Origin: Corynebacterium sp. NML98-0116
GTDB lineage: Bacteria > Actinomycetota > Actinomycetes > Mycobacteriales > Mycobacteriaceae
Assembly: GCF_001767255.1 (NCBI RefSeq)
Contig: NZ_CP017639.1
Coordinates: 2,200,720-2,264,719 of the forward strand
DNA length: 64,000 bases
Reading direction: 5' to 3'
Shown here piece by piece: positions 1 to 8,091 of this stretch. Numbering within the stretch: the first letter of the stretch is position 1; each line of letters starts with the position of its first letter. Below the pieces are notes generated by a model. It was not told the origin of the DNA. It was given only the letters and a program-made list of their open reading frames with translations, and searched no databases. Made by a program: the position numbers and the translations under genes.

Positions 1-2
1 CG

Positions 3-1181
3 GCATGCGAGCACACCGCCACAAAAATGGGCACCACATCCAGCGGAAAACAGCGATGGCGCTGCACAGACTGCGGGCACACCTTCACCAACCCCAACAC
101 AGCCAAGACCAGCGCATATCGGTTTGCCATCTTCATTGACTGGATCACCAACCAGCATCCGCTCGACGCTGTCGCTGCTGCGCACAACGTCTCCAGACGC
201 ACACTCATCCGCTGGTTCACCTACTTTTGGTTCATCATCGTCCCGTGCAAACCGGACCCGTACCGCGTCTACGACCAGCTCTTTATTGACGGCACCTACT
301 TCCACAAAAAATGCCTGCTTGTCGCTGCAACCAGCGAGCACGTCGTCGCCTGGCACTGGTGCACACGAGAAACCGCCTACGACTACGCCAAACTCTTCGA
401 CATGATCGCCGAACCCCTCGTCGTGACCACAGACGGCTCCGGTGGCGCTCACAAAGCCATCAAACAATGCTGGCCAAACGCCTCCATTCAACGCTGCCTC
501 GTCCACGTACGCCGCGACACCATCAAAGACACCACACGCCAACCCACAATCACCGCACACAAAGCACTCCTTCGCCTCGGCAACCAGCTGACCCACATCA
601 CCACCCGTGACCAGGCAATCACCTGGGTACTTCGCCTCAACCGCTTCCAGGACCTCTACGGTGACTGGCTCAAACAACGCACCTACCGCAACCAAGTCGC
701 CCCAGAAGAGATCCCAAAACGTATCCGCGACAACCAGCAATGGTGGTACACCCATCCCAGAGCCCGCAGAGCCTACCGCCGATTCGAGCGTCTCTACCAA
801 CAAGGCCACCTCTTCGTCTGGCTCAACCCACCACACCGCACCACGACCACGCTGAAGACCACCACAAACAGCCTGGAAGGCGGCATAAACGCACAACTAA
901 AACACCTCGCCCGAGCCCACCGCGGCACATTTGACGAACACCAGCGAATCATCATGGACTGGTGGCTCTACCTACACACCCAACACCACGATGACCCGCT
1001 GGCGCTAGCAATCGAGCAAGACTTCGGCCACGCAGGCTACGCACACGCCCGCCAGGCACACATGCGTGAACGCGACCAAGCCAACTCACCCGACGGCCGA
1101 CCGAAAGTCTACGACACCGGCATCGACACCGACTTCAACCCCTCCTGGGCCATCCGACACGGCTGGGCAGGACGCTCATAA
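3..1181 (+). CDS. IS256-group transposase with N-terminal zinc ribbon (IS1249-like), 5' end outside window
   Basis: The frame is open to the first base of the window, so the gene starts further left. The first in-window ATG (27) lies inside the zinc ribbon: a Cys codon at 6-8 precedes it, and WRCTDCGHTF supplies the second CxxC pair. DDE residues are visible: Asp in FIDGTYF, Asp in VTTDGSGG followed by CLVH (the C-x2-H of IS256-type enzymes), and Glu in TNSLEGG. It would cut and join the ends of its own element. About 40 bases after the stop lie two copies of a terminal-type motif (1223-1283). The IS1249 label is from memory of the family; the IS256-type catalytic core is clear. Confidence 0.85.
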   Translation, partial: ACEHTATKMGTTSSGKQRWRCTDCGHTFTNPNTAKTSAYRFAIFIDWITNQHPLDAVAAAHNVSRRTLIRWFTYFWFIIVPCKPDPYRVYDQLFIDGTYFHKKCLLVAATSEHVVAWHWCTRETAYDYAKLFDMIAEPLVVTTDGSGGAHKAIKQCWPNASIQRCLVHVRRDTIKDTTRQPTITAHKALLRLGNQLTHITTRDQAITWVLRLNRFQDLYGDWLKQRTYRNQVAPEEIPKRIRDNQQWWYTHPRARRAYRRFERLYQQGHLFVWLNPPHRTTTTLKTTTNSLEGGINAQLKHLARAHRGTFDEHQRIIMDWWLYLHTQHHDDPLALAIEQDFGHAGYAHARQAHMRERDQANSPDGRPKVYDTGIDTDFNPSWAIRHGWAGRS

Positions 1182-1222
1182 CCCCAGCACAACACCCCAC
1201 AACCCACCCATCCCAACCCCTG

Positions 1223-1283
1223 AAAAGCACACATTTTGTCACTTAAGTCGACACGCCGAGAAAAGCACACATTTTGTCGCTTA
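1223..1283. repeat. Paired terminal motifs at the right end of the IS
   Basis: The motif AAAAGCACACATTTTGTC followed by (A/G)CTTAA occurs twice, separated by a spacer containing CGACACGCCG. The same arrangement, with ACACACAAAATGTC in place of GCACACATTTTGTC, forms the right end of the element at 27808-31129. This marks the IS terminus. The left end is outside the window, so no target duplication can be checked. Confidence 0.7.
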
Positions 1284-1351
1284 ACCCTCAGAAAGGGCCT
1301 AGATTTCAAGGGGTGCGTCTTTTGGCACCGCCTCAAAGAATAAAGCAGAAA

Positions 1352-1378
1352 CCCCAGCCCACACGCGGTGGACTGGGG
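1352..1378 (-). terminator. Terminator of tRNA-Arg copy 1
   Basis: On the minus strand a CCCCAGTCCAC / GTGGGCTGGGG type stem follows the tRNA 3' end. A-rich DNA flanks it, so it could act in both directions. The same hairpin follows tRNA-Arg copy 2. Confidence 0.7.
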
Positions 1379-1385
1379 TTTTATT

Positions 1386-1461
1386 TGGTGCGCCCGGAGG
1401 GATTCGAACCCCCAACCTTCTGATCCGTAGTCAGATGCTCTATCCGTTGAGCCACGGGCGC
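1386..1461 (-). tRNA. tRNA-Arg (anticodon ACG), copy 1
   Basis: Reading the minus strand gives a 7-bp acceptor GCGCCCG/CGGGCGC, anticodon stem TCTGA/TCAGA around the loop CTACGGA (anticodon ACG), a GGTTCGAATCC T-arm and an encoded CCA. All 76 bases are identical to the copy at 6705-6780. Confidence 0.97.
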
Positions 1462-1530
1462 GGTGTTTTGCTGCCTTGTAAGCAACGAAAGAGACTCTAC
1501 ACCGAAACTGCGAGTGCAGCAAAACGCCTG

Positions 1531-2892
1531 TTAGATGCCCAGAACCGCCTTCGCAATAAAGAAGTAGATAATCAGACCGGTGGCGTCACAGAACGTAGAG
1601 ATAAACGGGTTAGAGAACACGGCTGGGTCAGCGCCAATGGTCTTAGCGATGATTGGCATCACACCGCCCACGGTTGCGGCCATCGTGCAGACCAGCAGCA
1701 GCGTCAACCCAATGACAATGCCCACCGACTGCCCGAACACCAGCCCTGCCAGTACAAACCCCAACGTGCCAAGCACGGCACCGAGCAGCATCCCCACCCG
1801 CATTTCGCGCCACGCCACCTTAGCCACGTCGCGGTTACGGACGTCATTGAGCGCGAGCGCGCGAGTCACGGTGGTGGCAGCCTGGTTGCCGGTATTACCG
1901 CCGGTACCCGTCAGCAGCGGGATAAATAAGGACAACACGACGGCCTTCTCAAGCGTGTCCTCGAAGATACCGAGCACCTGCACCGTCAGGATCGCGGAGA
2001 CCGCAAGCACCAGCAACCAGACGATACGGCTCTTGACCAGGGCTTGCACGGGCGTTGAGAGGTACGGGCGCTTCAGGGACTCGGACGCACCCAGGCGGGC
2101 GGTGTCCTCGCTGTCTGCTTCCTCGACGATGTCGTGAGCCTCGTCGTATGTGAATATGCCCACCAGGTGGTGCTCATTATCGACGACCGGCAAGGCCAGC
2201 AAGTTCGACGACAGGAACCAGCGCGCGGTGTCCTCTGCCTCGTCGGAGGCGTAAGCGTACTGCGCTTCCCGCATGACCTCGGAAACGGGTTGGTTGGCGT
2301 GGGATTGGAAGAGGCGTCGTAAAGAAACGATGCCTACGAGCGTGCGGTGCGCATCCGTGACGGGGACGGTGTAGATCGTCTCCAGACTGTCGACGTTCTC
2401 GCGGAGATTATCGACGACCTCCTTGACCGTCATCTCTGGCGTGACCAGCGGCACCTCCGGCGACATGGTGCGGCCGACGGTGCCCTTCTCGTAGCCGAGG
2501 ACGACGTTGGTGACGCGCTGGTCGTCCTCGTCGAGCTCGTGCATAAGGCGGGCGGCGACCTCGGGAGGGAGCTCGTCGAGGAGGGCCACGCGGTCCTCGG
2601 CGCCAAGGGCGTCGAAGAAGCCGACGACGGCTTCGTCGCCAAGTGCGGTGACCATGTCTGCCTGGTGCGCCGGGTCCAGCACGTCAAAGACGACCGCAGA
2701 GCGCTCCGGCGACAGCAGGCGCAGAATCTTCGCACCGTTCGTGACATCGGTGCGCTCAATCATCGCGATGATGTCTTTGAGACGGACGTGCTTCAGCTGC
2801 TCCTGAAGTTCCGACAGCTCCTCTATTTCAGGGTCGTGGTCCTCCAGCCGCCGCTCGAGCTCGTAGAGCTGCTCGGGGTCATTGATCTTCAT
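1531..2892 (-). CDS. mgtE: MgtE-type magnesium transporter
   Basis: Product of 453 residues, the usual size for MgtE, a Mg2+ channel/transporter of the cytoplasmic membrane. The order is an N-terminal helical MgtE_N domain (about 1-130, with the LPPE-AA-LM run), a CBS pair (about 135-260, VPVTDAHRTLVGIVSLR and VVDNEHHLVGIFTYDEA) and five hydrophobic helices from about residue 285, including the conserved PLLTGTGGNTGNQAATTVTRAL segment. The ATG at 2892 is preferred over the GTG at 2898 because AAAGGA then sits 8 bases upstream. The neighbours give no operon. No known Mg2+ riboswitch was recognised in the 250-base upstream gap. Confidence 0.93.
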   Translation of the reverse strand: MKINDPEQLYELERRLEDHDPEIEELSELQEQLKHVRLKDIIAMIERTDVTNGAKILRLLSPERSAVVFDVLDPAHQADMVTALGDEAVVGFFDALGAEDRVALLDELPPEVAARLMHELDEDDQRVTNVVLGYEKGTVGRTMSPEVPLVTPEMTVKEVVDNLRENVDSLETIYTVPVTDAHRTLVGIVSLRRLFQSHANQPVSEVMREAQYAYASDEAEDTARWFLSSNLLALPVVDNEHHLVGIFTYDEAHDIVEEADSEDTARLGASESLKRPYLSTPVQALVKSRIVWLLVLAVSAILTVQVLGIFEDTLEKAVVLSLFIPLLTGTGGNTGNQAATTVTRALALNDVRNRDVAKVAWREMRVGMLLGAVLGTLGFVLAGLVFGQSVGIVIGLTLLLVCTMAATVGGVMPIIAKTIGADPAVFSNPFISTFCDATGLIIYFFIAKAVLGI

Positions 2893-3146
2893 CTCCACGT
2901 CCTTTCACCTCACCACGATCGGCCAAGTCAAGCATTGCAAGCGTAGCCGCACCTACCCCCGGAGGTGGAATAGCGCACCTTTTTGTTCAGCGAACTACCT
3001 GCATGTTTTGCCTATCCCTTTACGTTCCTCGCCTTGGGCGGGGGTAAGAATGTTAAGTTTTACTGAACAGAAACGATATCCATCTGTGACATACCTGTAC
3101 TGCAGGTCCAGTGCAGCGTTTCCGCTCTTGAGCAAAGGACAAGTTT
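2893..3146. other. Divergent intergenic region, mgtE / surface protein
   Basis: Carries the start signals of two divergent genes. For the + gene, AGCAAAGGACAAGTTT precedes ATG 3147 as ribosome site. A TGTGACATACCTGTA stretch near 3086 resembles a degraded CRP/GlxR half site (weak). A small CACCT/GGAGGTG hairpin lies near 2950-2966. No confident -35/-10 pair was found. Confidence 0.4.
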
Positions 3147-5699
3147 ATGGCATACAGCACGCGCACAAAGCGCATCTCCATCGCTGCCGGTGCGCTTTCC
3201 ATCGCGCTGGTCGCCCCATTCGTCAGCGTCTCGACGTCCGACCTCCCCGCAGCCCACGCCCAGACAGTGGCGACGCAGGCATCCGACTTTGACACGCCAG
3301 AAGAGGTCAACTTCTGGGACGCCACAACGGTCCAGCTCAAGGACCTCGCCCTGAACCCTGGCGACAAGGTAGAGACCTACTACAGCTGGACAACGATCGG
3401 CACGTACCGGTGGAAGGTGGCCTTCGACGACCACGGCGTCCTGACCGTCGGGCGCCCGAGCGACGGCTTGGCGTTCAGCAGCAAGGTCGGCAAGACCGTC
3501 GAGATCCCGATCAAGGTCACCCCGGCCTCCGGCGAGCCCTACGAGGCCACGCTGAAGATCGCCGTCAAGGACGAAAAGCCAGCAGAGGAAACCACCACTC
3601 CGGAGACGACCCCGGCAGAAACCACCACGCCGGAAACCACCACGGCTGAGTCCGAGGCACCGTCTGAGTCCTCCGAACCGGAGACACCAGCCGAGTCTTC
3701 CGAACCGGAAGCACCAGCCGAGTCGGAGGGGCCGTCGACAAGCGAGGAAGCCCCAGCCCCTGAGGCGCCGAAGTTTGACTTCGATAAGACCTACGAGGCC
3801 GAGAACTTCTGGAACAAAGAAACCGTGCCCGTGCCGGACGCCAAGCTCGAGCCCGGCGACAAGATCGCGTCGACCTACTGGGACAGCACCACGCGCTGGC
3901 CGGTGACCGTCGATACGGAGGGCAACCTGACCATCGGGAAGCCGTGGAACAAGATCACCTTCAACAACGCCATCAAGGCTGGTAGCGCGGATATTCCGGT
4001 CACCATCACGCCGAAGAAAGGCGAGCCGTACTCCGGCACCCTGAAGGTCAAGCTCACCGACACCATGCCTCCCGCCGAGTGGGAAGGCGACCTGCCGGAC
4101 TTCAGCAAGATCTACTCAGTCGACTTCGAGAAGCAGCGCGTGAAGCCGGTTCCGGGCCTCACCCTGCCGGAGAACGTCACGATTGAGCGCAGCGGCGCGA
4201 AGTACCCGCTCTGGTCCTTCACCAACCTCAACGGTGAAGTACAGGTCAACGCACCTGCCACCTTCACCCCGGGTGTGTTCGACCTGCCAGTCAAAATTAG
4301 CGACGGCACCTCCACCGTCGAGCGCACCATCCGCATCAACGCCACCAACCCGCAGACCACTGGTGGGGAAATCGCGAAGGGTGTCGGCGGCGTTCTCGGC
4401 CCAATCCTGGGTGGCCTGATCGGCGGCGGCACCGGTGGCATCGGCGGCGCTATCGGTAACTTGCTCGGCGGCCTCCTCGGCGGCGGTGGCTCCGGCGGCT
4501 CTGGCGAGGACGGCAAGGGCGGCTCGGGCGGCGGGCTGCTCGGCAGCCTGAAGGGCGCGCTCGAGGGCATCGTCAAGGTTGAAGACGGCGCGATCCGCAT
4601 CGAAAACAACGGCAACAACAACGGCCATGTCACCGTCACCGGCAACGCGAACCCGACCGTCAACATCTCCGACAACGGTTCCAACAACGGTAACCCGCAG
4701 GTCAGCGTCGTTGTCACGGATAACGCCAAGGTCCACGACAACGGCAACGTCACCATCACGGGCAACGCCAACCCGACCGTGAACATTTCCGACAACGGCA
4801 ACAACAACGGCAACCCAAACGTTGTTGTGACCAACAACGCGAACCCGACGGTCAACATCACCGATAACGCGAACAACAACGCGTCCAATAATGGCAACCC
4901 GGACATCAAGATCTCGGATAATGCGAAGGCGTCCGTTGTTGTGACCAACAACGCGAACCCGACCGTCAACGTTTCGGACAACGCGTCGAACAACGGCAAC
5001 CCGAACGTTGTTGTGACCAACAACGCGAACCCGACCGTCAACGTTTCGGACAACGGCAACAACAACGGCAACCCGGACATCAAGGTCTCCGACAACGCTA
5101 AGGCGACCGTCGTGGTCACGGGGAACGCGAACCCAACCGTAAACGTTTCGAACAACGGCAACAACAACGGCAACCCAGACATCAAGGTCTCCGATAACGC
5201 GAACCCGAACGTGCAGGGCATCCCGCTCAGCTCCGGCGGCGGCTCCTCCAAGGGCGGCGGCCAGGGCGGCGAAGGCCAGGGCGCTGGCAATGGCGGCTCC
5301 TCAAACCTGAACGCGCGCGTCGGCGCCGAGGGCGGCATCTCCGACCCACGCTGCATCGCGACCCTGGTCGGCCTCGGCCTTCCGCTGCTGGCCGCAATCC
5401 CGGTTGCACTGTCGAACCAGCTCGGCATTCAGGCTGCGGGCGTCGATAAGAACTCGATTGACCGCGCACTCCGCGACACCGCCCGCTCCCTCAACGTCGA
5501 CGCAAACACGCTGACTGCGGTCGGCGGCGGCCTGGTCGGCGTCGTGGTGACCCTGCTGGCGATCGCCGGCCTGCGCAGCTGCATCCCGAACGTCAAGGAC
5601 ATCGACATCACCGTCGGCAGCTCCGGCAACCAGGGCCAGCAGCCGACCGGCTCAGTGACCACCACCGCGCCAGTCGTCCCCACCACCCCAGCGAAGTAA
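3147..5699 (+). CDS. Large secreted surface protein with Asn-rich repeats and C-terminal two-helix anchor
   Basis: 850 residues. The signal peptide ends near residue 39 (PAAHAQ). Then come three related beta-type modules: about 48-145, about 206-310 (both containing LxPGDK, a TxGxP strand and a GEPY...TLK strand) and about 318-402. The first two are separated by a Thr/Pro/Glu/Ser-rich linker. Next are a Gly-rich hinge (405-480), about ten Asn-rich units of the form NANPTVN-SDN-NNNGNP (485-690), a second Gly-rich hinge and a C-terminal segment with two hydrophobic helices bounded by Cys (RCIATLVGLGLPLL ... GLRSC). The same C-terminal plan is in the gene at 34384-35067. No LPxTG motif. A role in adhesion or envelope architecture is inference. 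Confidence 0.8.
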   Translation: MAYSTRTKRISIAAGALSIALVAPFVSVSTSDLPAAHAQTVATQASDFDTPEEVNFWDATTVQLKDLALNPGDKVETYYSWTTIGTYRWKVAFDDHGVLTVGRPSDGLAFSSKVGKTVEIPIKVTPASGEPYEATLKIAVKDEKPAEETTTPETTPAETTTPETTTAESEAPSESSEPETPAESSEPEAPAESEGPSTSEEAPAPEAPKFDFDKTYEAENFWNKETVPVPDAKLEPGDKIASTYWDSTTRWPVTVDTEGNLTIGKPWNKITFNNAIKAGSADIPVTITPKKGEPYSGTLKVKLTDTMPPAEWEGDLPDFSKIYSVDFEKQRVKPVPGLTLPENVTIERSGAKYPLWSFTNLNGEVQVNAPATFTPGVFDLPVKISDGTSTVERTIRINATNPQTTGGEIAKGVGGVLGPILGGLIGGGTGGIGGAIGNLLGGLLGGGGSGGSGEDGKGGSGGGLLGSLKGALEGIVKVEDGAIRIENNGNNNGHVTVTGNANPTVNISDNGSNNGNPQVSVVVTDNAKVHDNGNVTITGNANPTVNISDNGNNNGNPNVVVTNNANPTVNITDNANNNASNNGNPDIKISDNAKASVVVTNNANPTVNVSDNASNNGNPNVVVTNNANPTVNVSDNGNNNGNPDIKVSDNAKATVVVTGNANPTVNVSNNGNNNGNPDIKVSDNANPNVQGIPLSSGGGSSKGGGQGGEGQGAGNGGSSNLNARVGAEGGISDPRCIATLVGLGLPLLAAIPVALSNQLGIQAAGVDKNSIDRALRDTARSLNVDANTLTAVGGGLVGVVVTLLAIAGLRSCIPNVKDIDITVGSSGNQGQQPTGSVTTTAPVVPTTPAK
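4600..5215 (+). repeat. In-frame Asn-rich tandem repeats
   Basis: Repeats of AACGCGAACCCGACCGTCAA type, with GACAACGGCAACAACAACGGCAACCC type spacers, code for NANPTVN and DNGNNNGNP. They alternate with (I/V)(K/V)VSDNAK and VVVTNNANP strands. The period is near 20-24 codons and not fully regular, which looks like repeated unequal recombination inside the gene. Confidence 0.8.
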
Positions 5700-5711
5700 G
5701 GGCGCCGGGCG

Positions 5712-6536
5712 CTACTCGAACACTGTCTGGTTCGAAATGCGCCCCAACCCCTCAACCTCAATCGTGACGACGTCCCCGTCGCCCACATAACGCTTCGGGT
5801 CGCGCGCATGCCCAACCCCGCCCGGCGTACCAGTCAAGATGGTGTCGCCGGGGTTCAGCGGGTAAATGTGCGAAATGTACTCAATCAGAAACTCCGGTGT
5901 AAACACCAGGTCAGACGTCGAATCGTTCTGCACCACCTCGCCGTTGAGGCGCGTCGTGAGCTGCCCCGCACCCGCCCACTCGTCGCGAGTGGTCAGCCAC
6001 GGCCCGAACCCCGCCGACTTCTCCAGGGACTTGCCCTGGTGCCACTGCAGGGTGGAGTACTGGTAGTCGCGCATCGTGTAATCATTGGCCACCGCGTAGC
6101 CCGCGATGTAATCAGCCGCGTCCGCCTCTACTACTCGACGCGCCCTCTTCCCAATCACAACCGCCAACTCCCCCTCCCAATCCAGGGCTCCCCTGGCCCA
6201 TTCGGGAACGTTCACATCGTCGTAGGGGCCGGTGAGGGCGTCAGCAAACTTAATGAACAGCGTCGGGACTTTCGGCAGCTCACGACCCATTTCCTTGATG
6301 TGGTTCGCGTAGTTCAGACCGACACAAATGACCTTGCCCGGGCGAGGCACAACTGGCGCGAGATCCTTGTCCTGGAAGGTGACCTGCTCCCCGTCTGCCG
6401 CGGCAAGGTCCTGCCAGTTTTCTTGGGCGAGGAGCTCGCCGACATCTTGAAAGCCGAGCTTGACTGCGGTCGTTTCCCCGGTGCGGCGCGCGGCGGTCGT
6501 GGTTCCGCCTGGTTGGCGAAGTGTCATCAGTTGCAT
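5712..6536 (-). CDS. Fumarylacetoacetate hydrolase family protein
   Basis: 274 residues. Starts at MQLMTLRQP (ATG 6536) with GAAAGGAATC upstream; a longer frame that runs into the tRNA region has no start signal. The FAH fold core begins near residue 75 with [17 protein letters not shown]. Metal-site signatures of the family follow: [44 protein letters not shown] and a C-terminal [24 protein letters not shown]. Members hydrolyse or decarboxylate acylpyruvates or hydroxymuconate-type acids. The substrate cannot be told from sequence, and no aromatic-pathway gene adjoins it. The gene lies between the two tRNA-Arg copies. Confidence 0.88.
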   Translation of the reverse strand: MQLMTLRQPGGTTTAARRTGETTAVKLGFQDVGELLAQENWQDLAAADGEQVTFQDKDLAPVVPRPGKVICVGLNYANHIKEMGRELPKVPTLFIKFADALTGPYDDVNVPEWARGALDWEGELAVVIGKRARRVVEADAADYIAGYAVANDYTMRDYQYSTLQWHQGKSLEKSAGFGPWLTTRDEWAGAGQLTTRLNGEVVQNDSTSDLVFTPEFLIEYISHIYPLNPGDTILTGTPGGVGHARDPKRYVGDGDVVTIEVEGLGRISNQTVFE

Positions 6537-6592
6537 AGTGCGATTCCTTTCGGTGCGTGTGTGTACGCACGACGCTACCGGCCCGCATATGC

Positions 6593-6607
6593 GCGCGCAC
6601 CAGATTC
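6593..6607. repeat. Half copy of the intergenic GCGCGCACCAGATTC repeat
   Basis: Shares its 15 bases with the left arm of the palindromic repeats at 51024 and 59231. No matching right arm is near. Confidence 0.4.
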
Positions 6608-6670
6608 GCCAATTCGCGCGACGGCGCTCGGCGTTTTCCCAGTTCGCTGATGGCACAAGCAACACAACAA

Positions 6671-6697
6671 CCCCAGCCCACACGCGGTGGACTGGGG
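6671..6697 (-). terminator. Terminator of tRNA-Arg copy 2
   Basis: Same CCCCAG...CTGGGG stem as at 1352-1378. The T-run side differs by two bases. Confidence 0.7.
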
Positions 6698-6704
6698 TTT
6701 CATC

Positions 6705-6780
6705 TGGTGCGCCCGGAGGGATTCGAACCCCCAACCTTCTGATCCGTAGTCAGATGCTCTATCCGTTGAGCCACGGGCGC
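6705..6780 (-). tRNA. tRNA-Arg (anticodon ACG), copy 2
   Basis: Identical in all 76 bases to 1386-1461, CCA encoded. Repeat identity continues through the terminator: the repeated block is 1350-1462 / 6669-6781. Confidence 0.97.
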
Positions 6781-6781
6781 G

Positions 6782-6873
6782 TGGCGGAGACGACAGGATT
6801 TGAACCTGCGGCCCTCCGCAAAGAGGGCAACTCCTTAGCAGGGAGCCCCATTCGGCCGCTCTGGCACGTCTCC
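6782..6873 (-). tRNA. tRNA-Ser (anticodon GCT)
   Basis: Minus-strand acceptor GGAGACG/CGTCTCC, anticodon loop CTGCTAA (GCT), a long variable arm (GCCCTC...GAGGGC) typical of class II serine tRNAs, and encoded CCA. It lies one base from tRNA-Arg copy 2 and may be co-transcribed with it. Confidence 0.96.
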
Positions 6874-6917
6874 AGACCTTCGCCCATAGTACACACACCA
6901 CGAACGGGGAACAAAAC

Positions 6918-6949
6918 GAAGGCCCCTCACCAACCGGTAAGGGGCCTTC
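6918..6949 (-). terminator. Rho-independent terminator after tRNA-Ser(TGA)
   Basis: Minus-strand 10-bp stem GAAGGCCCCT/AGGGGCCTTC with a 12-base loop, followed by GTTTTGTT. Confidence 0.8.
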
Positions 6950-6954
6950 ACGTG

Positions 6955-7039
6955 CGGAGACGAGGGGATTTGAACCCCTGGAGGTGTGACCCTCGCTGGT
7001 TTTCAAGACCAGTGCATTCGGCCGCTCTGCCACGTCTCC
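6955..7039 (-). tRNA. tRNA-Ser (anticodon TGA)
   Basis: Minus-strand acceptor GGAGACG/CGTCTCC, anticodon stem CTGGT/ACCAG around CTTGAAA (anticodon TGA), long variable arm. The 3' end reads G then CAC, so CCA is not encoded, unlike the neighbouring tRNA-Ser(GCT). Confidence 0.95.
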
Positions 7040-7101
7040 AATGTTGCGTGATTCTACAGCACCGCCTTGCCGAACGCGAAAATTCAGTACGCTGGCGCGG
7101 T

Positions 7102-8091
7102 ATGAGCACACAGAACACGAAGACTATGCAGGCCATCGTCCAGACTGATACCTCGGACCCGCAGGCTCTCGAACTGACAACCGTCCCCCTCCCCGAGCTG
7201 AAGGAGGGCGAAGTACTGGTGAAGGTGCACGCCGCTGGCGTGAATCGCGGGGACCTGATGCAGGCGAAGGGGATGTACCCGCCGCCGAAGGGCGAGTCGG
7301 AAATTATGGGGCTGGAGTGCGCGGGCACCATCGCCGATCCGGGCACGACCAGCCGCCGACAAGGTGAAGAGGTCGGCTGCCTGCTGGCAGGCGGCGGCTA
7401 CGCCGAGTACGTGGCGGTGCCGGAGGGCCAGCTCACACCGAAGCCAACCAACCTCACTCTCACGGAGACCGCCGGCGTTGTGGAGGCGGCTGCCACGGTG
7501 TGGTCGAACCTGGGGATGGTCGCCGGGTTGCAGTCCGGGGACAAGGTGCTCATCCACGGCGGGGCGGGCGGCATCGGCTCCTTCGCGATCCAGCTGTGCA
7601 AAGCCATGGGCTGCGAAGTCGCCGTGACCGCGGGGAGCGCCGAGAAGCTCGAGTACTGCAGGCAGCTCGGCGCGGACAGGCTCATCAATTACAAGGAGCA
7701 GCGCTTCGAGGAGGAGCTCGCGGGCTGGGCGGACATCATCCTGGACGTCATCGGCGGCTCCTACCTGGAGGCCAACATCAAGTCGCTGGCGGTGGACGGC
7801 AGGCTCGTCGTCATTGGGTTGCAGGGTGGGCCGAAGGGCACGCTGAGCCTGGGCCGCATGCTCACGCGCCGCCAATCCGTCCACGCGACCACGCTGCGCG
7901 CCCGCCCGCGCCCCATGAAAGCAGCGATCGTGGCAAGCACGGTGGAGCACGTGTGGCCGCTCATTGAAGCAGGCCACATCACACCGAACATCTCCCGGAC
8001 CTTCCCCCTTATCGACGCCCGCTGCGCCCACTCCTACCTCAACTCCGGCGAGCACACCGGCAAGGTAGTCCTGGAGGTCGAAACCGCTTAG
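7102..8091 (+). CDS. NAD(P)H:quinone oxidoreductase, zinc-free MDR family
   Basis: 329 residues. GroES-like half with KVHAAGVNRGDLMQ and the QOR-type GLECAG, then a Rossmann domain with the NADPH site VLIHGGAGGIGSFAIQL (about 150-166). The catalytic-zinc Cys/His set is missing, which fits PIG3/QOR-type NADPH quinone reductases. An alternative start MQAIVQTD lies at 7126. The 3' end overlaps the convergent gene by 4 bases, so the two stop codons share TTAG. In Mycobacterium tuberculosis a similar oxidoreductase and aminotransferase pair (Rv3777/Rv3778c) lies beside the galactan genes, so the arrangement looks ancestral. Confidence 0.88.
   Translation: MSTQNTKTMQAIVQTDTSDPQALELTTVPLPELKEGEVLVKVHAAGVNRGDLMQAKGMYPPPKGESEIMGLECAGTIADPGTTSRRQGEEVGCLLAGGGYAEYVAVPEGQLTPKPTNLTLTETAGVVEAAATVWSNLGMVAGLQSGDKVLIHGGAGGIGSFAIQLCKAMGCEVAVTAGSAEKLEYCRQLGADRLINYKEQRFEEELAGWADIILDVIGGSYLEANIKSLAVDGRLVVIGLQGGPKGTLSLGRMLTRRQSVHATTLRARPRPMKAAIVASTVEHVWPLIEAGHITPNISRTFPLIDARCAHSYLNSGEHTGKVVLEVETA

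Noticed and set aside
1109..1522. Minus-strand frame across the first tRNA-Arg and IS end
   Set aside because: It spans a tRNA and a terminator and has no coding character.
4600..5215. Regular repeats that could suggest a CRISPR array
   Set aside because: The repeats are in one open frame, vary in length and code for Asn-rich protein; there are no conserved repeat/unique spacer units and no cas genes.
6918..7039. Terminator-plus-tRNA block as an integration (att) site
   Set aside because: No integrase gene and no duplicated tRNA-Ser 3' end nearby.
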